Shown in pieces: positions 35,316-44,369 of a stretch of DNA of 64,000 nt. Origin of the DNA: Sinorhizobium garamanticum (GTDB lineage Bacteria; Pseudomonadota; Alphaproteobacteria; Rhizobiales; Rhizobiaceae); assembly GCF_029892065.1 (NCBI RefSeq), contig NZ_CP120374.1, positions 868,001 through 932,000 on the forward strand. Reading direction: 5' to 3'. A model generated the notes under the pieces. It was not told the origin of the DNA, searched no databases, and worked only from the letters and a program-made list of their open reading frames with translations. Both the position numbers and the translations under genes were made by a program. Numbering within the stretch: position 1 is the stretch's first letter; each line of letters opens with the position of its first letter.

Positions 35316-36550
35316 TGAAGCTTTCCTTCCTTTACCGCCGTTTCATACCAGGAGACCAGCAGGCGGCGTTCTTCTTCGGTTACACCGGTGACATTGGCGG
35401 GCGGCATGGCATGCGAGCGGCCGGCCTGCAGATAGATTTCGCGAGCATGCGCGACGATGTCGCCGTCGTTTTCGAGGACGACACCCTTCGGCGGCACGAT
35501 GAGCCCCTCCCAGCCGGGTTCCTTGGCATGGCACATGGAGCAGCGGCCGAGCACGGTGTCGCGCACCTTTTCGAAGTTCGCCGACGCGACAACGGCCTGT
35601 TCGGCCGTTGAAGCGCGGGCTTCGCCGCCCTCGGAAAGAACCTTGGGCACCGTCGAAAGCCACATGATCACGATGAAAAGCACAGCGGTGACGAGCCACG
35701 TCCAGGTCGGGCTGCCCTTGCGGGCGTGTCGGGTGTTGAACCAATGGCGGATCGTGACGCCCATCAGGAAGACGAGCGAGGCGATCATCCAGTTGTACTG
35801 AGTGCCGAAGGCCAGCGGGTAGTGGTTCGACAGCATCAGGAACAGGACGGGCAGCGTCAGGTAGTTGTTGTGGGTCGAGCGCTGCTTTGCCTGCTTACCG
35901 AGCGCCGGATCGGGCGTCCGGCCCGCGATCAGATCGGCAACGACCTTCTTCTGGTTTGGAATGATGATGAAGAACACGTTCGCCGACATGATCGTCGCCG
36001 TGAAGGCGCCAAGATGCAGATAGGCGGCACGGCCGGTGAAGAGCTGGGTGTAACCCCAGGCAACACCCACAAGCACGAAATAGAGCAGCACCATCAGCCG
36101 GGTATTGTCGATGCCGAGCGGCGAGCGACAGACGGTGTCATAGGCGAGCCAGCCGAAAGCAAGCGAAGCGAGTGAAATGGCGATCGCGGTCGGTTTCGAC
36201 ACGTCGAGCACATTCGGATCGATCAGATAAAGGTCGGCACCGGCATAGTAGACGAGGGCAAGCATGCCGAAGCCGGAGAGCCAGGTGACGTAGGACTCCC
36301 ATTTGAACCAGATCAGGTGCTCGGGCATGTTTTCCGGCGCCACCAGATATTTTTGGATGTGATAGAAACCGCCGCCGTGGACCTGCCATTCCTCGCCATA
36401 GGCACCGACCGGCAGGCCCGGCCGCTGTCTCAAGCCCAGGTCGAGCGCGACGAAGTAAAAGGACGAACCGATCCAGGCGATGCCGGTGATGACATGCAGC
36501 CATCTCACGGCAAACGTCAGCCAGTCCCAGGCAATGGCAAATTCATACAT
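35312..36550 (-). CDS. puuD: Membrane urate hydroxylase PuuD with cytochrome c domain
   Basis: 412 residues. An N-terminal membrane domain of about eight helices (ITGIAWIGSSFYFVALDLGL; HGGGFYHIQKYLVAPENMP) is followed by a periplasmic cytochrome c domain at about 325-400 with the heme site CSMCH (RCSMCHAKEPGWEGL). The family oxidises urate to 5-hydroxyisourate, passing electrons to the respiratory chain instead of making H2O2. The 3' end overlaps guaD by four bases. 5-Hydroxyisourate is handled by UraH at 48.2 kb. Confidence 0.95.
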   Translation of the reverse strand: MYEFAIAWDWLTFAVRWLHVITGIAWIGSSFYFVALDLGLRQRPGLPVGAYGEEWQVHGGGFYHIQKYLVAPENMPEHLIWFKWESYVTWLSGFGMLALVYYAGADLYLIDPNVLDVSKPTAIAISLASLAFGWLAYDTVCRSPLGIDNTRLMVLLYFVLVGVAWGYTQLFTGRAAYLHLGAFTATIMSANVFFIIIPNQKKVVADLIAGRTPDPALGKQAKQRSTHNNYLTLPVLFLMLSNHYPLAFGTQYNWMIASLVFLMGVTIRHWFNTRHARKGSPTWTWLVTAVLFIVIMWLSTVPKVLSEGGEARASTAEQAVVASANFEKVRDTVLGRCSMCHAKEPGWEGLIVPPKGVVLENDGDIVAHAREIYLQAGRSHAMPPANVTGVTEEERRLLVSWYETAVKEGKLQ

Positions 36551-36668
36551 GCAGCTCTCCCATTTTTCTGGGCGGCATTATGTGTCATTGCTTGGGCGGG
36601 GGAGAACGCCGCGCGACCACCAACTCTTTCAAAAAAAACTATAAAATCGAAGAAGCGCGGATGAGCTA

Positions 36669-36765
36669 CTGCATTACCCGTTAATTCGGAGTCGATTTGG
36701 GAATAAAACTATGCAGAAATTCAAAGCGTTAAAACGGCCTTTTGCGCGCTGAAGCGCGCCGGTCG
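36669..36765. repeat. Two-hairpin dispersed repeat, copy 2
   Basis: CTGCATTACCCGTTAATTCG, a central ATGCAGAAATTCAAAGCG and a second GCGCGCTGAAGCGCGC hairpin line up with copies at 39405 and 40240. It ends 27 bases before the LysR start, so it lies in that gene's promoter or leader. Confidence 0.55.
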
Positions 36766-36791
36766 GCATCGGAGGAGCGTAGGCGGGAGGC

Positions 36792-37706
36792 ATGTCTTAT
36801 CTCGATAATGTACGCGTTTTCGTGCGTGTTGTGGAACTCGGAACGCTGTCGGCCGCAGGGCGCGACCAGCGCGTGACGCCTGCAGTCGCCAGCAATCGGA
36901 TCAAGGAGTTGGAGCGGCACATGGGCGTTCGCCTCTTCAACCGCACGACCCGCAAGCTGACGCCGACCGAGCACGGCCGTGTGTTCTACGACGGCGCGGT
37001 CAAGATTCTCGAAGCGGTGAACGAGGCCGAAAGCGCGATCGCCGATCTTTCGCGCAATCCCAAAGGCGCGCTTCGGATCACGGCGCCACTCGGGATCGGC
37101 CGCCGGCTGATAGCCTCCGGCGTCCCGGAGTTCCACGACAAGTATCCGGATATCGAGGTGCGCCTGCGCCTCTCCGACCACAATGTCGATATCTTGAGCG
37201 AAGGTGTCGATGTTGCGTTCAAGCTCGGCATTCTGGAGGATTCAAACCTGCGCATGCGCGGCATCATGAACTGCGAGCGTGTGGTCTGCGGCGCGCCTGC
37301 CTATTTCGAGCGGCGCGGCACACCGGCTACTCCCGATGAGCTCATCACCAACCGTCACGACTGCCTGCTGCTGCGCTACCCCGGCTCGAAGGAATATTAC
37401 TGGACGCTGCAGACCGCTGACGGCGTGCGCAAGTTCGAGGTGACCGGCCCCTACGATTCCGACGACGGCGACGTGCTGACGCAATGGGCGCTCGACGGCC
37501 ACGGTATCATCAACAAGCCGCTGTTCGAGGTGAAGCAGTACATCAACGAAGGCTCGCTGGTCCCGATCCTGCAGGATACGCCGCCGCTCGGCGCGCAGCT
37601 TGCAGCGATCTATCCGCACAAACGCTTTCAGGATCCGAAGGTACGGCTGATCATCGACTTCATGGCGGAACGCTGTCAGAGGCTGATCGGCAAATTGCTA
37701 ACGTGA
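36792..37706 (+). CDS. LysR-family transcriptional regulator (intact copy)
   Basis: 304 residues, full length. The N-terminal HTH (1-60) includes SYLDNVRVFVRVVELGTLSA and VTPAVASNRIKELERHMGVR; the substrate-binding domain runs from about 90. The start follows GGAGGAGCGTAGGCGGGAGGC. A second, broken copy lies at 38572-39332, and the matching downstream parts (terminator and low-complexity exported protein) are duplicated too. It is divergent from puuD/guaD, 241 bases away, but nothing ties it to purines. The ligand is unknown. Confidence 0.92.
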   Translation: MSYLDNVRVFVRVVELGTLSAAGRDQRVTPAVASNRIKELERHMGVRLFNRTTRKLTPTEHGRVFYDGAVKILEAVNEAESAIADLSRNPKGALRITAPLGIGRRLIASGVPEFHDKYPDIEVRLRLSDHNVDILSEGVDVAFKLGILEDSNLRMRGIMNCERVVCGAPAYFERRGTPATPDELITNRHDCLLLRYPGSKEYYWTLQTADGVRKFEVTGPYDSDDGDVLTQWALDGHGIINKPLFEVKQYINEGSLVPILQDTPPLGAQLAAIYPHKRFQDPKVRLIIDFMAERCQRLIGKLLT

Positions 37707-37851
37707 CTTTGGCGGGCGATTTTCCGTCGATCCTGATCCAACCCGAGCATGCTCGGCGCATGCTGGCGCACCTTGCTGCCTTCGTTACGTCTCACGCGCG
37801 GCTCGCCGCGGACTTACTAACGGCAAGTCTGAACTAGCTGGATTCAAGAAA

Positions 37852-37883
37852 GGGAGGGCGCGCTTGTGAGCGACCGCCCTCCC
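37852..37883. terminator. Hairpin between LysR gene and acidic protein gene
   Basis: GGGAGGGCG (37852-37860) pairs with CGCCCTCCC (37875-37883) over a 14-base loop between two converging genes. The same structure recurs at 39548-39578 in the second copy of the module. Confidence 0.65.
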
Positions 37884-37939
37884 AAATGTTCTGTACATTA
37901 ACGATCAAAGACAGTTTGTCGGATTACCCGGGCACGCCG

Positions 37940-38221
<282 letters not shown>

Positions 38222-38571
38222 TGCGCCCTCCCTCGTGGTTTCCCACGGTTAAACAACGAGCGGACTTCCGTCCACCGCGAGTACACTTGAACTGAAAGCA
38301 AAAACTTACCTAAAATTGCTTTTACAAGCACAAATCACTTCGAGCCTGAGCCTGATTTGTACACAATACGCTCTGGGCTTTTCATTTATCTTTATGATGC
38401 GCCCATACTCGGGCGTGCGCGCATGTACAAAAATCTAATTTGTACATCGCCAGACACTGCGCACTTGCGATAAGCGATATATTCGCAATCGCTACTTTAC
38501 CACTTGCAGGGTGAAGGAGATACAACCCAAAAGGATTATGCCCCGCATTCTAATCGTTAAATGTGGGTTTG
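38222..38571. other. 350-base AT-rich gap with a 25-bp palindrome
   Basis: No gene seen. It must contain the promoter of the acidic protein. It holds the ATGTACAAA/TTTGTACAT operator-like palindrome at 38423-38447, a half-copy TTTGTACA at 38356-38363, and a TTGCGA...TCGCAA inverted repeat near 38466-38489. Confidence 0.6.
38423..38447. promoter_or_regulatory. 25-bp operator-like palindrome
   Basis: ATGTACAAA-N7-TTTGTACAT with perfect 9-base arms. A half-site TTTGTACA lies about 60 bases to the left. It lies 200 bases before the acidic-protein start and 125 bases before the LysR remnant. The binding protein is unknown. Confidence 0.6.
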
Positions 38572-39332
38572 TCCCAACCGCACAACCCGACAGCTGACGC
38601 CGGCACGGCCGCGTCTTCTACGACGCCGTCAAAATTCTCGAAGCCGTGAACGAGGCCGAAAGCGCCATCGCCGATCTTTCGCGCAATCCCAAAGGCGCGC
38701 TTCGCCTCACCGCGCCCTTGGCATCGGCAGCCGGCGGATTGCCTCCGGCATTCCGGAATTCCATGAACAAATACCCGGATATCGAGGTGCGCCTGCACCT
38801 CTCCCATCACAATGTCGATATCTTGAGCGAAGGCGTCGACGTCGCGTTCAAACTCGGCATTCTCGAGGACTCGAACCTGCGCATGCGCCGCATCATGGAC
38901 CGCGAGCGAGTGGTCTGCGGCGCGCCTGCATTTCGAGCGGCGCGGCACACCGGCTACTCCCGATGAGCTCATCACCAACCGTCACGACTGCCTGCTGCTG
39001 CGCTACCCCGGCTCGAAGGAATATTACTGGACGCTGCAGACGGGCGACGGTGTGCGCAAGTTCGAGGTGACCGGCCCTACGATTCCGACGACGGCGACGT
39101 GCTGATGCAATGGGCGCTCGATGGCCATGGCATCATCAACAAGCCGCTGTTCGAGGTGAAGCAGTATATCAACGAGGGCTCGCTCGTCCCGATCCTGCTG
39201 GACACGCCACCGCTCGGCGCGCAGCTTGCTGCGATCTACCCGCACAAGCGTTTTCAGGATCCGAAGGTGCGGCTGATCATCGACTTCATGGCCGAACGCT
39301 GTCAGCGGCTGATCGGCAAATTGCTCGCTTGA
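38572..39332 (+). pseudogene. LysR-family regulator pseudogene (degraded second copy)
   Basis: Aligns base by base with the intact LysR gene at 36792-37706 from codon 51 to the stop. The DNA-binding first 50 codons are missing. Small deletions shift the frame at least three times: one base near 38720 (GCGCCCTTGGCATCGG), two bases near 38930 (GCCTGCATTTCGAG) and one base near 39077 (GGCCCTACGATT). The last 230 bases still read in one frame to TGA. Differences from the intact gene there are mostly at third codon positions, so both copies were probably functional for some time before this one decayed. Confidence 0.88.
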
Positions 39333-39404
39333 CGTTTCGACTCGCCGCCTTACCCGCGCTCACTGCGGTGAAGGCTTGTGGGTTCAGGAAAGCCGCCGTG
39401 GCCA

Positions 39405-39504
39405 CTGCATGTTTTCCTAAGTCGTAGCCGACTTAAGGATAAAAACATGAAGCAATTCAAAGCGCTACAGCGATCTTTGTGCGCCGCAAGAGACGCACGG
39501 CGCT
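39405..39504. repeat. Two-hairpin dispersed repeat, copy 3
   Basis: ACTGCATGTTTTCCTAAGTC, AGCCGACTTAAGGAT (first hairpin), then CAATTCAAAGCGCTACAGCG and a second hairpin ending GACGCACGGCGCT. It is one of the best-preserved copies in the window. The 261-base gap here holds no gene. Confidence 0.65.
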
Positions 39505-39547
39505 CGATATCGCTTCGCGCTCGCCCGCCTCCGTGCTTGGAACAAGG

Positions 39548-39578
39548 GAGGGCGGCCCTCTTGCAAGCAACCGCCCTC
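39548..39578. terminator. Hairpin between LysR pseudogene and Gly/Glu protein gene
   Basis: GAGGGCGG (39548-39555) pairs with CCGCCCTC (39571-39578). It is the counterpart of the hairpin at 37852-37883, 16 bases past the stop of the minus-strand gene. Confidence 0.6.
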
Positions 39579-39593
39579 ATATTTCTCTATAGG

Positions 39594-39950
39594 TCAGCGA
39601 TTGGTGTCGGTCTTGCCGGAGTTGCCGGGCACGCCGTCATTGCCACCATTGCCGATGCCGTTATTGCCCTTCGGGCCGTTGCCGTTGCCGCCGCCTTCGC
39701 CGCCGCCACCGCCTCCGCCCTCACCACCGCCGCCACCTTCACCTTCGCCACCGCCGCCTTCACCTTCGCCGCCGCCACCTTCACCTTCGCCGCCGCCGCC
39801 TTCACCTTCGCCGCCGCCGCCTTCACCTTCAGTGGCCTTGGCAACACCGACCGCGAAAGGAGAAGCGACTGTCGCCAGCAATGCTGCTGCCGTGGAAATG
39901 GTCAGAATACGCCGCAGTTTGTCTACTGTATCTTCGCTGTTTCTATTCAT
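39594..39950 (-). CDS. Small exported Gly/Glu-repeat protein
   Basis: 118 residues. The leader is DKLRRILTISTAAALLATVA ending near VAKA. The mature part has about five exact 21-base units (period visible at 39738, 39759, 39780, 39801, 39822) encoding the heptapeptide EGEGGGG, then Gly-rich and NGNGPKGNNG segments. The end GNDGVPGNSG has an out-of-frame DGVPG relic in the paralogue at 37.9 kb. The start follows GGGAGAACGTT; an upstream extension is unsupported. Function unknown; such repeats are disordered and may act at the cell surface. Confidence 0.65.
   Translation of the reverse strand: MNRNSEDTVDKLRRILTISTAAALLATVASPFAVGVAKATEGEGGGGEGEGGGGEGEGGGGEGEGGGGEGEGGGGGEGGGGGGGEGGGNGNGPKGNNGIGNGGNDGVPGNSGKTDTNR
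39738..39836. repeat. 21-base tandem repeat within a coding sequence
   Basis: Five starts of TTCACCTTCGCC exactly 21 bases apart, with small base changes. It encodes EGEGGGG units on the minus strand. Repeat number could vary between strains without frameshift. Confidence 0.85.
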
Positions 39951-40239
39951 AACGTTCTCCCTTTCTCCTGTTTGCAGGATCAGGAAAAGTAAAATCATCT
40001 TTTCAGGACCCCGTTTTATGTATTTTTTAGGAACGGTTGCGCCTTTGACGATACAACCAAAACACGCCGTCACCATGCGTTAGATTAGCGTAAGACTTTC
40101 CAGCTAAATACAGGCAATTCCAGAATCTTAGAAAGGATTTTCCTGACAACCGTGACACTATTTCATAATCATCCTTCCGGATTAATTCTTTCTGCAATTG
40201 TAGATGCAGCAGCATGCGCGGCATCACTGCGAGGAGTTG

Positions 40240-40333
40240 ATCTGGACGCGCTAGGGCCGCTGAAGCACTTTGAATTGCTGCATTATTTTGTCCTTAAATC
40301 GATCCCGATTTAAGGAATCATGCAGTAGATGCA
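40240..40333. repeat. Two-hairpin dispersed repeat, copy 4 (inverted)
   Basis: Read on the minus strand: GCATGATTCCTTAAATCGGG, a hairpin with CGATTTAAGGA, then GCAGCAATTCAAAGTGC and CAGCGGCCC. It has the opposite orientation to copies 1-3. Confidence 0.6.
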
Positions 40334-40418
40334 TGGCCTCGCCACCCGCCACCACACCTGTCCGCTGCTGCACAGACTAGACCCAGTTCCGCCCCCGCGC
40401 GGATTATCGAAACGCGTG

Positions 40419-40443
40419 GGAACAAAGGGCGATGAATCGTGTT
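40419..40443 (+). promoter_or_regulatory. Candidate RpoE2 (general stress ECF sigma) promoter
   Basis: GGAAC (40419-40423), 18 bases, then TT (40442-40443), matching the GGAAC-N18/19-TT pattern of alphaproteobacterial EcfG/RpoE2 sigma factors. It lies 30 bases before treY. Confidence 0.5.
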
Positions 40444-40472
40444 GAGCCAGCACAGGATTCAAATCACCCGCA

Positions 40473-43103
40473 ATGCAGCCGCCCAACGCAACCTACCGCC
40501 TGCAATTTCGAAACGGGATGGACTTTGCCAGAGCCGTGGAGTTGATCCCGTATCTCGTCAGCCTCGGAATATCCCATCTTTACGCCTCGCCGATATTTAC
40601 CGCTGTGCATGGCTCCACGCACGGCTACGATGTCGTCGACTTTAACGAGATCGACCCCGCTCTGGGCGGTCGGGAGGGTTTCTTGCGGCTGGTCCGCCAG
40701 CTGAAAGCGCAACGGCTCGGGATAATCCTGGATATCGTCCCAAACCACATGGCCGCGAGCCTCGAGAACAAATGGTGGCACAGCGTCATCGAATCGGGCC
40801 GTTCCAGCGCCTTTGCCGGTCATTTCGACATCGACTGGCGGCAGCCTCTTACCCTGCCCTTCCTGGGGAGGCCTTTCGAGGAAGAACTCGCCGCCGGCAA
40901 TGTGCAGCTCGCACTCGATCGCAAGCACAACTGCCTCGCGTTCAAGTATTTTGACGCGCTGTATCCGCTCAGTCCGGCTACCTATCCGGTAATTCTTAAG
41001 GACGCGGGCCCGGCTCTCGAAAGGGTTGCGGCCATTGCCGGTGCAGCGGAATCCAAGGGCACCGCAGATCTTCATTCCGAAGTCGCGTCGGTCGTGGAGA
41101 CGCCCCAAGTTGCCGCCGAGCTGGACGAACTTCTCGAACGGCTCTCCGCCGACGAGCAGCATATGCTGCGGCTGCATCAGTTGCAGCCCTGGCGGCTCAC
41201 AAGCTGGAAAAGCACGCGAGACCAGATGAGCTATCGCCGGTTCTTCGAAGTAGCTGGTCTCGTCGGCCTGCGCGTCGAGAACCCGTCGGTTTTCGCGGAC
41301 ACCCATCGGCTGACTCTGGATCTGATCAAGCAGGGCCTGGTTGACGGATTACGGGTCGATCACATCGATGGCCTTGCCGATCCGGAAGCCTATCTTCATC
41401 GGTTGCGGCAACTCGTCGGCAACAGCACCTACGTCATCGTCGAGAAAATATTGGAGGCGCGTGAAGCTCTGCCGCGGGAATGGCCGGTTGAGGGGGCGAC
41501 GGGCTACGAGTTCATCTCCGCCCTGGCGGAACTCCTGACCAACGAGCAGCCTTCCTCCGGGCTTTCGAGTGAGGCGCGCAGATCGGCAGTGAAGAAAGCA
41601 GTCCTGGAATGCAAGCTGCAGGTGTTGAACCATAACTTCAATGCCGAGGTCATGCGGCTGGCCAAACTTGCCGTCAGCCTCGGGAACAACGACGGTTCAT
41701 CGCAGGACACCGACCGCTGCGCCGAAGCCATCCGCCAGCTGATGGCAGCGCTGCACGTCTATCGGACCTATGTCAGCGACCGCGGCGCAACCGAGCGCGA
41801 CGAACGGATCCTCGATGAAATGGAGTTGAAGGCAGTGGCCGCTGCCCCCACTGCCGACGCCGAAATAGCCCTCGTCATTGCCGCGCTGAAGTCGAAGAGC
41901 GGTTTTGCGGATCGGGAATTGCAATCCGAGTTCCGTACGCGCTTTCAACAATTGAGCGGCGCCGTCATGGCCAAGGCGGTGGAGGATACCTTCTTCTACA
42001 GAAGAACCGATTATCTCGCCGCGAACGAGGTTGGAGCCGCTCCACTCTGGAGACCGGGCGGCGTCGAGCGCTTTCATGAGATGATGCAGGATCGGGCACG
42101 CAATATGCCAAACGGCCTGTCGGCAACGTCGACGCATGACACCAAACGCGGTGAGGACGCACGCGCCCGTCTCTACACCATCAGCGAGGCACCGGACGTC
42201 TGGGCGGCATCGGTTGCACGCTGGCACGAGATGAATGCCGAGCGGATCCGCCACCTCCCGGGCGGCAATGCACCGGAAGCTTCCGTTGAGCAGTTCCTCT
42301 ACCAGAGCTTGCTTGGTATCTGGCCTATCGAGTCCTCTCTCGATGAAGACGACTTTTCCGCTTTGCGCGAGCGCTTTGGCAGCTTTGCCGTTAAGGCGCT
42401 CCGAGAAGCAAAACTGAGGACGAGCTGGGATTCTCCGGACGAGCTCTACGAAGCGGCCATGATGGGGTTTCTCTCTGACCTCCTCGATTTGCAGAACCGA
42501 ACATTTCTCGAAAGCTTCGGGACGACCGTGACGCCCTTCATCCAGGCCGGCCTGATCAACAGCCTCTCGCAAACCCTGGTGAAACTGACCGCACCGGGAG
42601 TCCCGGATATTTATCAAGGCAGCGAGCGTCGCGACTTCAGCCTCGTCGACCCTGATAACCGCCGGCCTTTTTCACCACGGCCTACACCCTCCAAACTCCC
42701 GCGCGTGCCAACATCAAGCGTTTTCGAAGACTGCAAGCAATCGCTGATCGAAAGATGCCTGAACTATCGCCGAAACGGGGGCTCGGACCTATTGGCGACA
42801 GGCGGGTATCTTCCCTTGCATGTGCAAGGTTCCAGCTCGCGCCACGTCGCTGCGTTCATGCGGCATACGGAGAACGACTTCTCGATCACGGTGGTCCCGC
42901 GACTCGTCTTCCGCCATACGGACGGCGACAGACTGTCCATCCTGCCCGAATTGTGGGGAGACACCTGTCTGGTATGGCCCGACGGCCACGATCTCACGCG
43001 ATTGCAGAATCTGGCCACCGGGAACATCTTCGAGCCGCACCGCCACCTTCCGATCGCGGACGTCCTCCGCAACTTTGCCGTCGCCTTTCTTGTTCCGGGA
43101 TGA
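40473..43103 (+). CDS. treY: Maltooligosyl trehalose synthase
   Basis: 876 residues, GH13 enzyme that turns the reducing-end maltose of glucans into a trehalosyl unit. The N-terminus ATYRLQFRNGMDFARAVELI is diagnostic; LDIVPNHMA, catalytic Asp296 (GLRVDHIDGLADP) and Glu324 (YVIVEKILEAREALP) are present, as is the late TSTHDTKRGEDARARL motif. The start has a weak ribosome site but fits the family. treZ and treX are absent nearby, so the trehalose-releasing partner must lie elsewhere. A candidate RpoE2 promoter suggests stress control. Confidence 0.95.
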   Translation: MQPPNATYRLQFRNGMDFARAVELIPYLVSLGISHLYASPIFTAVHGSTHGYDVVDFNEIDPALGGREGFLRLVRQLKAQRLGIILDIVPNHMAASLENKWWHSVIESGRSSAFAGHFDIDWRQPLTLPFLGRPFEEELAAGNVQLALDRKHNCLAFKYFDALYPLSPATYPVILKDAGPALERVAAIAGAAESKGTADLHSEVASVVETPQVAAELDELLERLSADEQHMLRLHQLQPWRLTSWKSTRDQMSYRRFFEVAGLVGLRVENPSVFADTHRLTLDLIKQGLVDGLRVDHIDGLADPEAYLHRLRQLVGNSTYVIVEKILEAREALPREWPVEGATGYEFISALAELLTNEQPSSGLSSEARRSAVKKAVLECKLQVLNHNFNAEVMRLAKLAVSLGNNDGSSQDTDRCAEAIRQLMAALHVYRTYVSDRGATERDERILDEMELKAVAAAPTADAEIALVIAALKSKSGFADRELQSEFRTRFQQLSGAVMAKAVEDTFFYRRTDYLAANEVGAAPLWRPGGVERFHEMMQDRARNMPNGLSATSTHDTKRGEDARARLYTISEAPDVWAASVARWHEMNAERIRHLPGGNAPEASVEQFLYQSLLGIWPIESSLDEDDFSALRERFGSFAVKALREAKLRTSWDSPDELYEAAMMGFLSDLLDLQNRTFLESFGTTVTPFIQAGLINSLSQTLVKLTAPGVPDIYQGSERRDFSLVDPDNRRPFSPRPTPSKLPRVPTSSVFEDCKQSLIERCLNYRRNGGSDLLATGGYLPLHVQGSSSRHVAAFMRHTENDFSITVVPRLVFRHTDGDRLSILPELWGDTCLVWPDGHDLTRLQNLATGNIFEPHRHLPIADVLRNFAVAFLVPG

Positions 43104-43438
43104 TTGGAGCAGACCGCTCAAGAGATCAGCACGATCTTCCCGGCGCGCCGAAACGATTGTCCGAGCTCAAGAGACTGGTCCCCGCCGTCAGCCAAAAGGT
43201 TCTGATCCAGCAGCTCCGCGAGATGGAGGAGCATGGCCATGTTCACCGGGAGATCTTTCGCGAGGTCCCGCCACGCGTGGAGTATTCGGCAACGGCGCTG
43301 GGACTGAGCCTCGAACCCGTGCTGCTTGCGCTCTGCGAATGGGGTCAGCGCCACGCGGCGGAGTTGAACGAGCAGGACCGTCTTGCAGATTGCGTCGTCA
43401 GGCCTCGATCCGCCGTCGATAGCGAGAGCCCTGGTTGA
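43100..43438 (+). pseudogene. HxlR-family regulator, N-terminally truncated
   Basis: 112 residues if it starts at the ATGA overlapping the treY stop. Residues 16-85 are a good HxlR winged-helix core: APKRLSELKRLVPAVSQKVL, IQQLREMEEHGHVHREIF and EVPPRVEYSATALGLSLEPV. The usual start of the domain, with the first helix and the conserved W-x5-L segment before G-x-KRF, is missing; its place is taken by MIGADRSRDQHDLPG. It is probably a decayed remnant, although it could be expressed by coupling to treY. Confidence 0.7.
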
Positions 43439-43444
43439 CCTGCC

Positions 43445-44308
43445 TCACGCCCTGACTGGCTTTCCCCGTTTTCGCGACACGACATCGTCCTGCGGGCGAT
43501 CATGGCTCAGGGCAGCCGTCATGATTTCGGCGGCGGCAAGCGCTGCGATGACGGCCGGCCGCTTGTCCTTGACTGTCGTCCCGCCGATCGGACAGACGAG
43601 CCTCTCGAAGAGTTCCGGACGTTCTATTTCCCGCGAAAGCCAGCTCTTGAACGTGGCGCGCTTGGTCTTCGAGCCGATCATACCGACGTAGCAGGCATCC
43701 TCGCGGCTGAGCGCTTCGGCGGCGATCAGGAAATCCAGCGCATGGTCGTGGGTGAGAACGACGAAAGCGCTTCCCGCCGGCGCATCTCGCACGACCGCCT
43801 CCGGCATCGCCGTGAGGCAGGTTTCGATGCCGGGCACATCGACGGCCGAAAGCTCCTGCTTGCGCGTATCGACGAGGATGGTTCGAACCGGGACCAGTGA
43901 GAGCGCCATGGCGAGCGCATCGCCGACATGGCCGGCGCCGAAGACATAGACATGCGGCCTCCGGGCGATCTCGCGATCGCTGCGCTCGGTCAGTGCCGCG
44001 CGGGTTTCCTTGTCGACCGCTTTGAAGGCGAGCGAGACGCGACCGCCACAGCATTGGCCGATCTCGGGGCCGAGCGGGATCGTCAGCTCGTAATCTGCGC
44101 TCGCTCCCTGGAGAAGCTTCCGCGCGTGATCGATCGCCATATATTCCAGCTGGCCGCCGCCGATCGTGGCGAAGGTGCGATCCTTCGAGACGAGCATCCA
44201 GGCATCCGTATCGCGAGGGGTCGAGCCGGCCGCGACGGCCACCTCGACGAGAATTGAGGCCGCTTCTCGGTTCAGGAAAGCCCGGATATCCTCTCTGCTT
44301 GCCAGCAT
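43445..44308 (-). CDS. xdhC: Xanthine dehydrogenase accessory protein XdhC
   Basis: 287 residues. It has an N-terminal XdhC domain with VEVAVAAGSTPRDTDAWMLV and PLGPEIGQCCGGRVSLAF (the conserved Cys pair), then a Rossmann-like C-terminal domain (VYVFGAGHVGDALAMALSL; CYVGMIGSKTKRATFKSWL). It delivers the sulfurated molybdenum cofactor to xanthine dehydrogenase. Third gene of the xdhABC order, 61 bases after xdhB. Confidence 0.95.
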   Translation of the reverse strand: MLASREDIRAFLNREAASILVEVAVAAGSTPRDTDAWMLVSKDRTFATIGGGQLEYMAIDHARKLLQGASADYELTIPLGPEIGQCCGGRVSLAFKAVDKETRAALTERSDREIARRPHVYVFGAGHVGDALAMALSLVPVRTILVDTRKQELSAVDVPGIETCLTAMPEAVVRDAPAGSAFVVLTHDHALDFLIAAEALSREDACYVGMIGSKTKRATFKSWLSREIERPELFERLVCPIGGTTVKDKRPAVIAALAAAEIMTAALSHDRPQDDVVSRKRGKPVRA

Positions 44309-44369
44309 GTTCGTGGTTCCTGTTTCCGCGCATGGTCGACGCCGGGTCGGCCATGCGCCGCATCAAATG

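Larger units (their letters stand above)
39951..40472. other. 522-base gap without genes
   Basis: Contains the promoter of the Gly/Glu protein (left), a two-hairpin repeat at 40240-40333 and a candidate RpoE2 promoter of treY at 40419-40443. The remaining stretch, about 39960-40240, shows only AT-rich unremarkable sequence. Confidence 0.6.

Noticed and set aside
39594..39850. Short regular repeats suggestive of a CRISPR array
   Set aside because: The 21-base units have no spacers and are codons of a Gly/Glu protein with signal peptide and ribosome site.
40473..43103. Start of treY moved to a later ATG (Met16)
   Set aside because: The first 15 residues (ATYRLQF) match the family and contain part of the barrel, so the 40473 start is kept despite a weak ribosome site.
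43100..43438. Annotating the HxlR remnant as a complete regulator
   Set aside because: The N-terminal helix and conserved Trp/Leu segment are absent, so DNA binding is doubtful.
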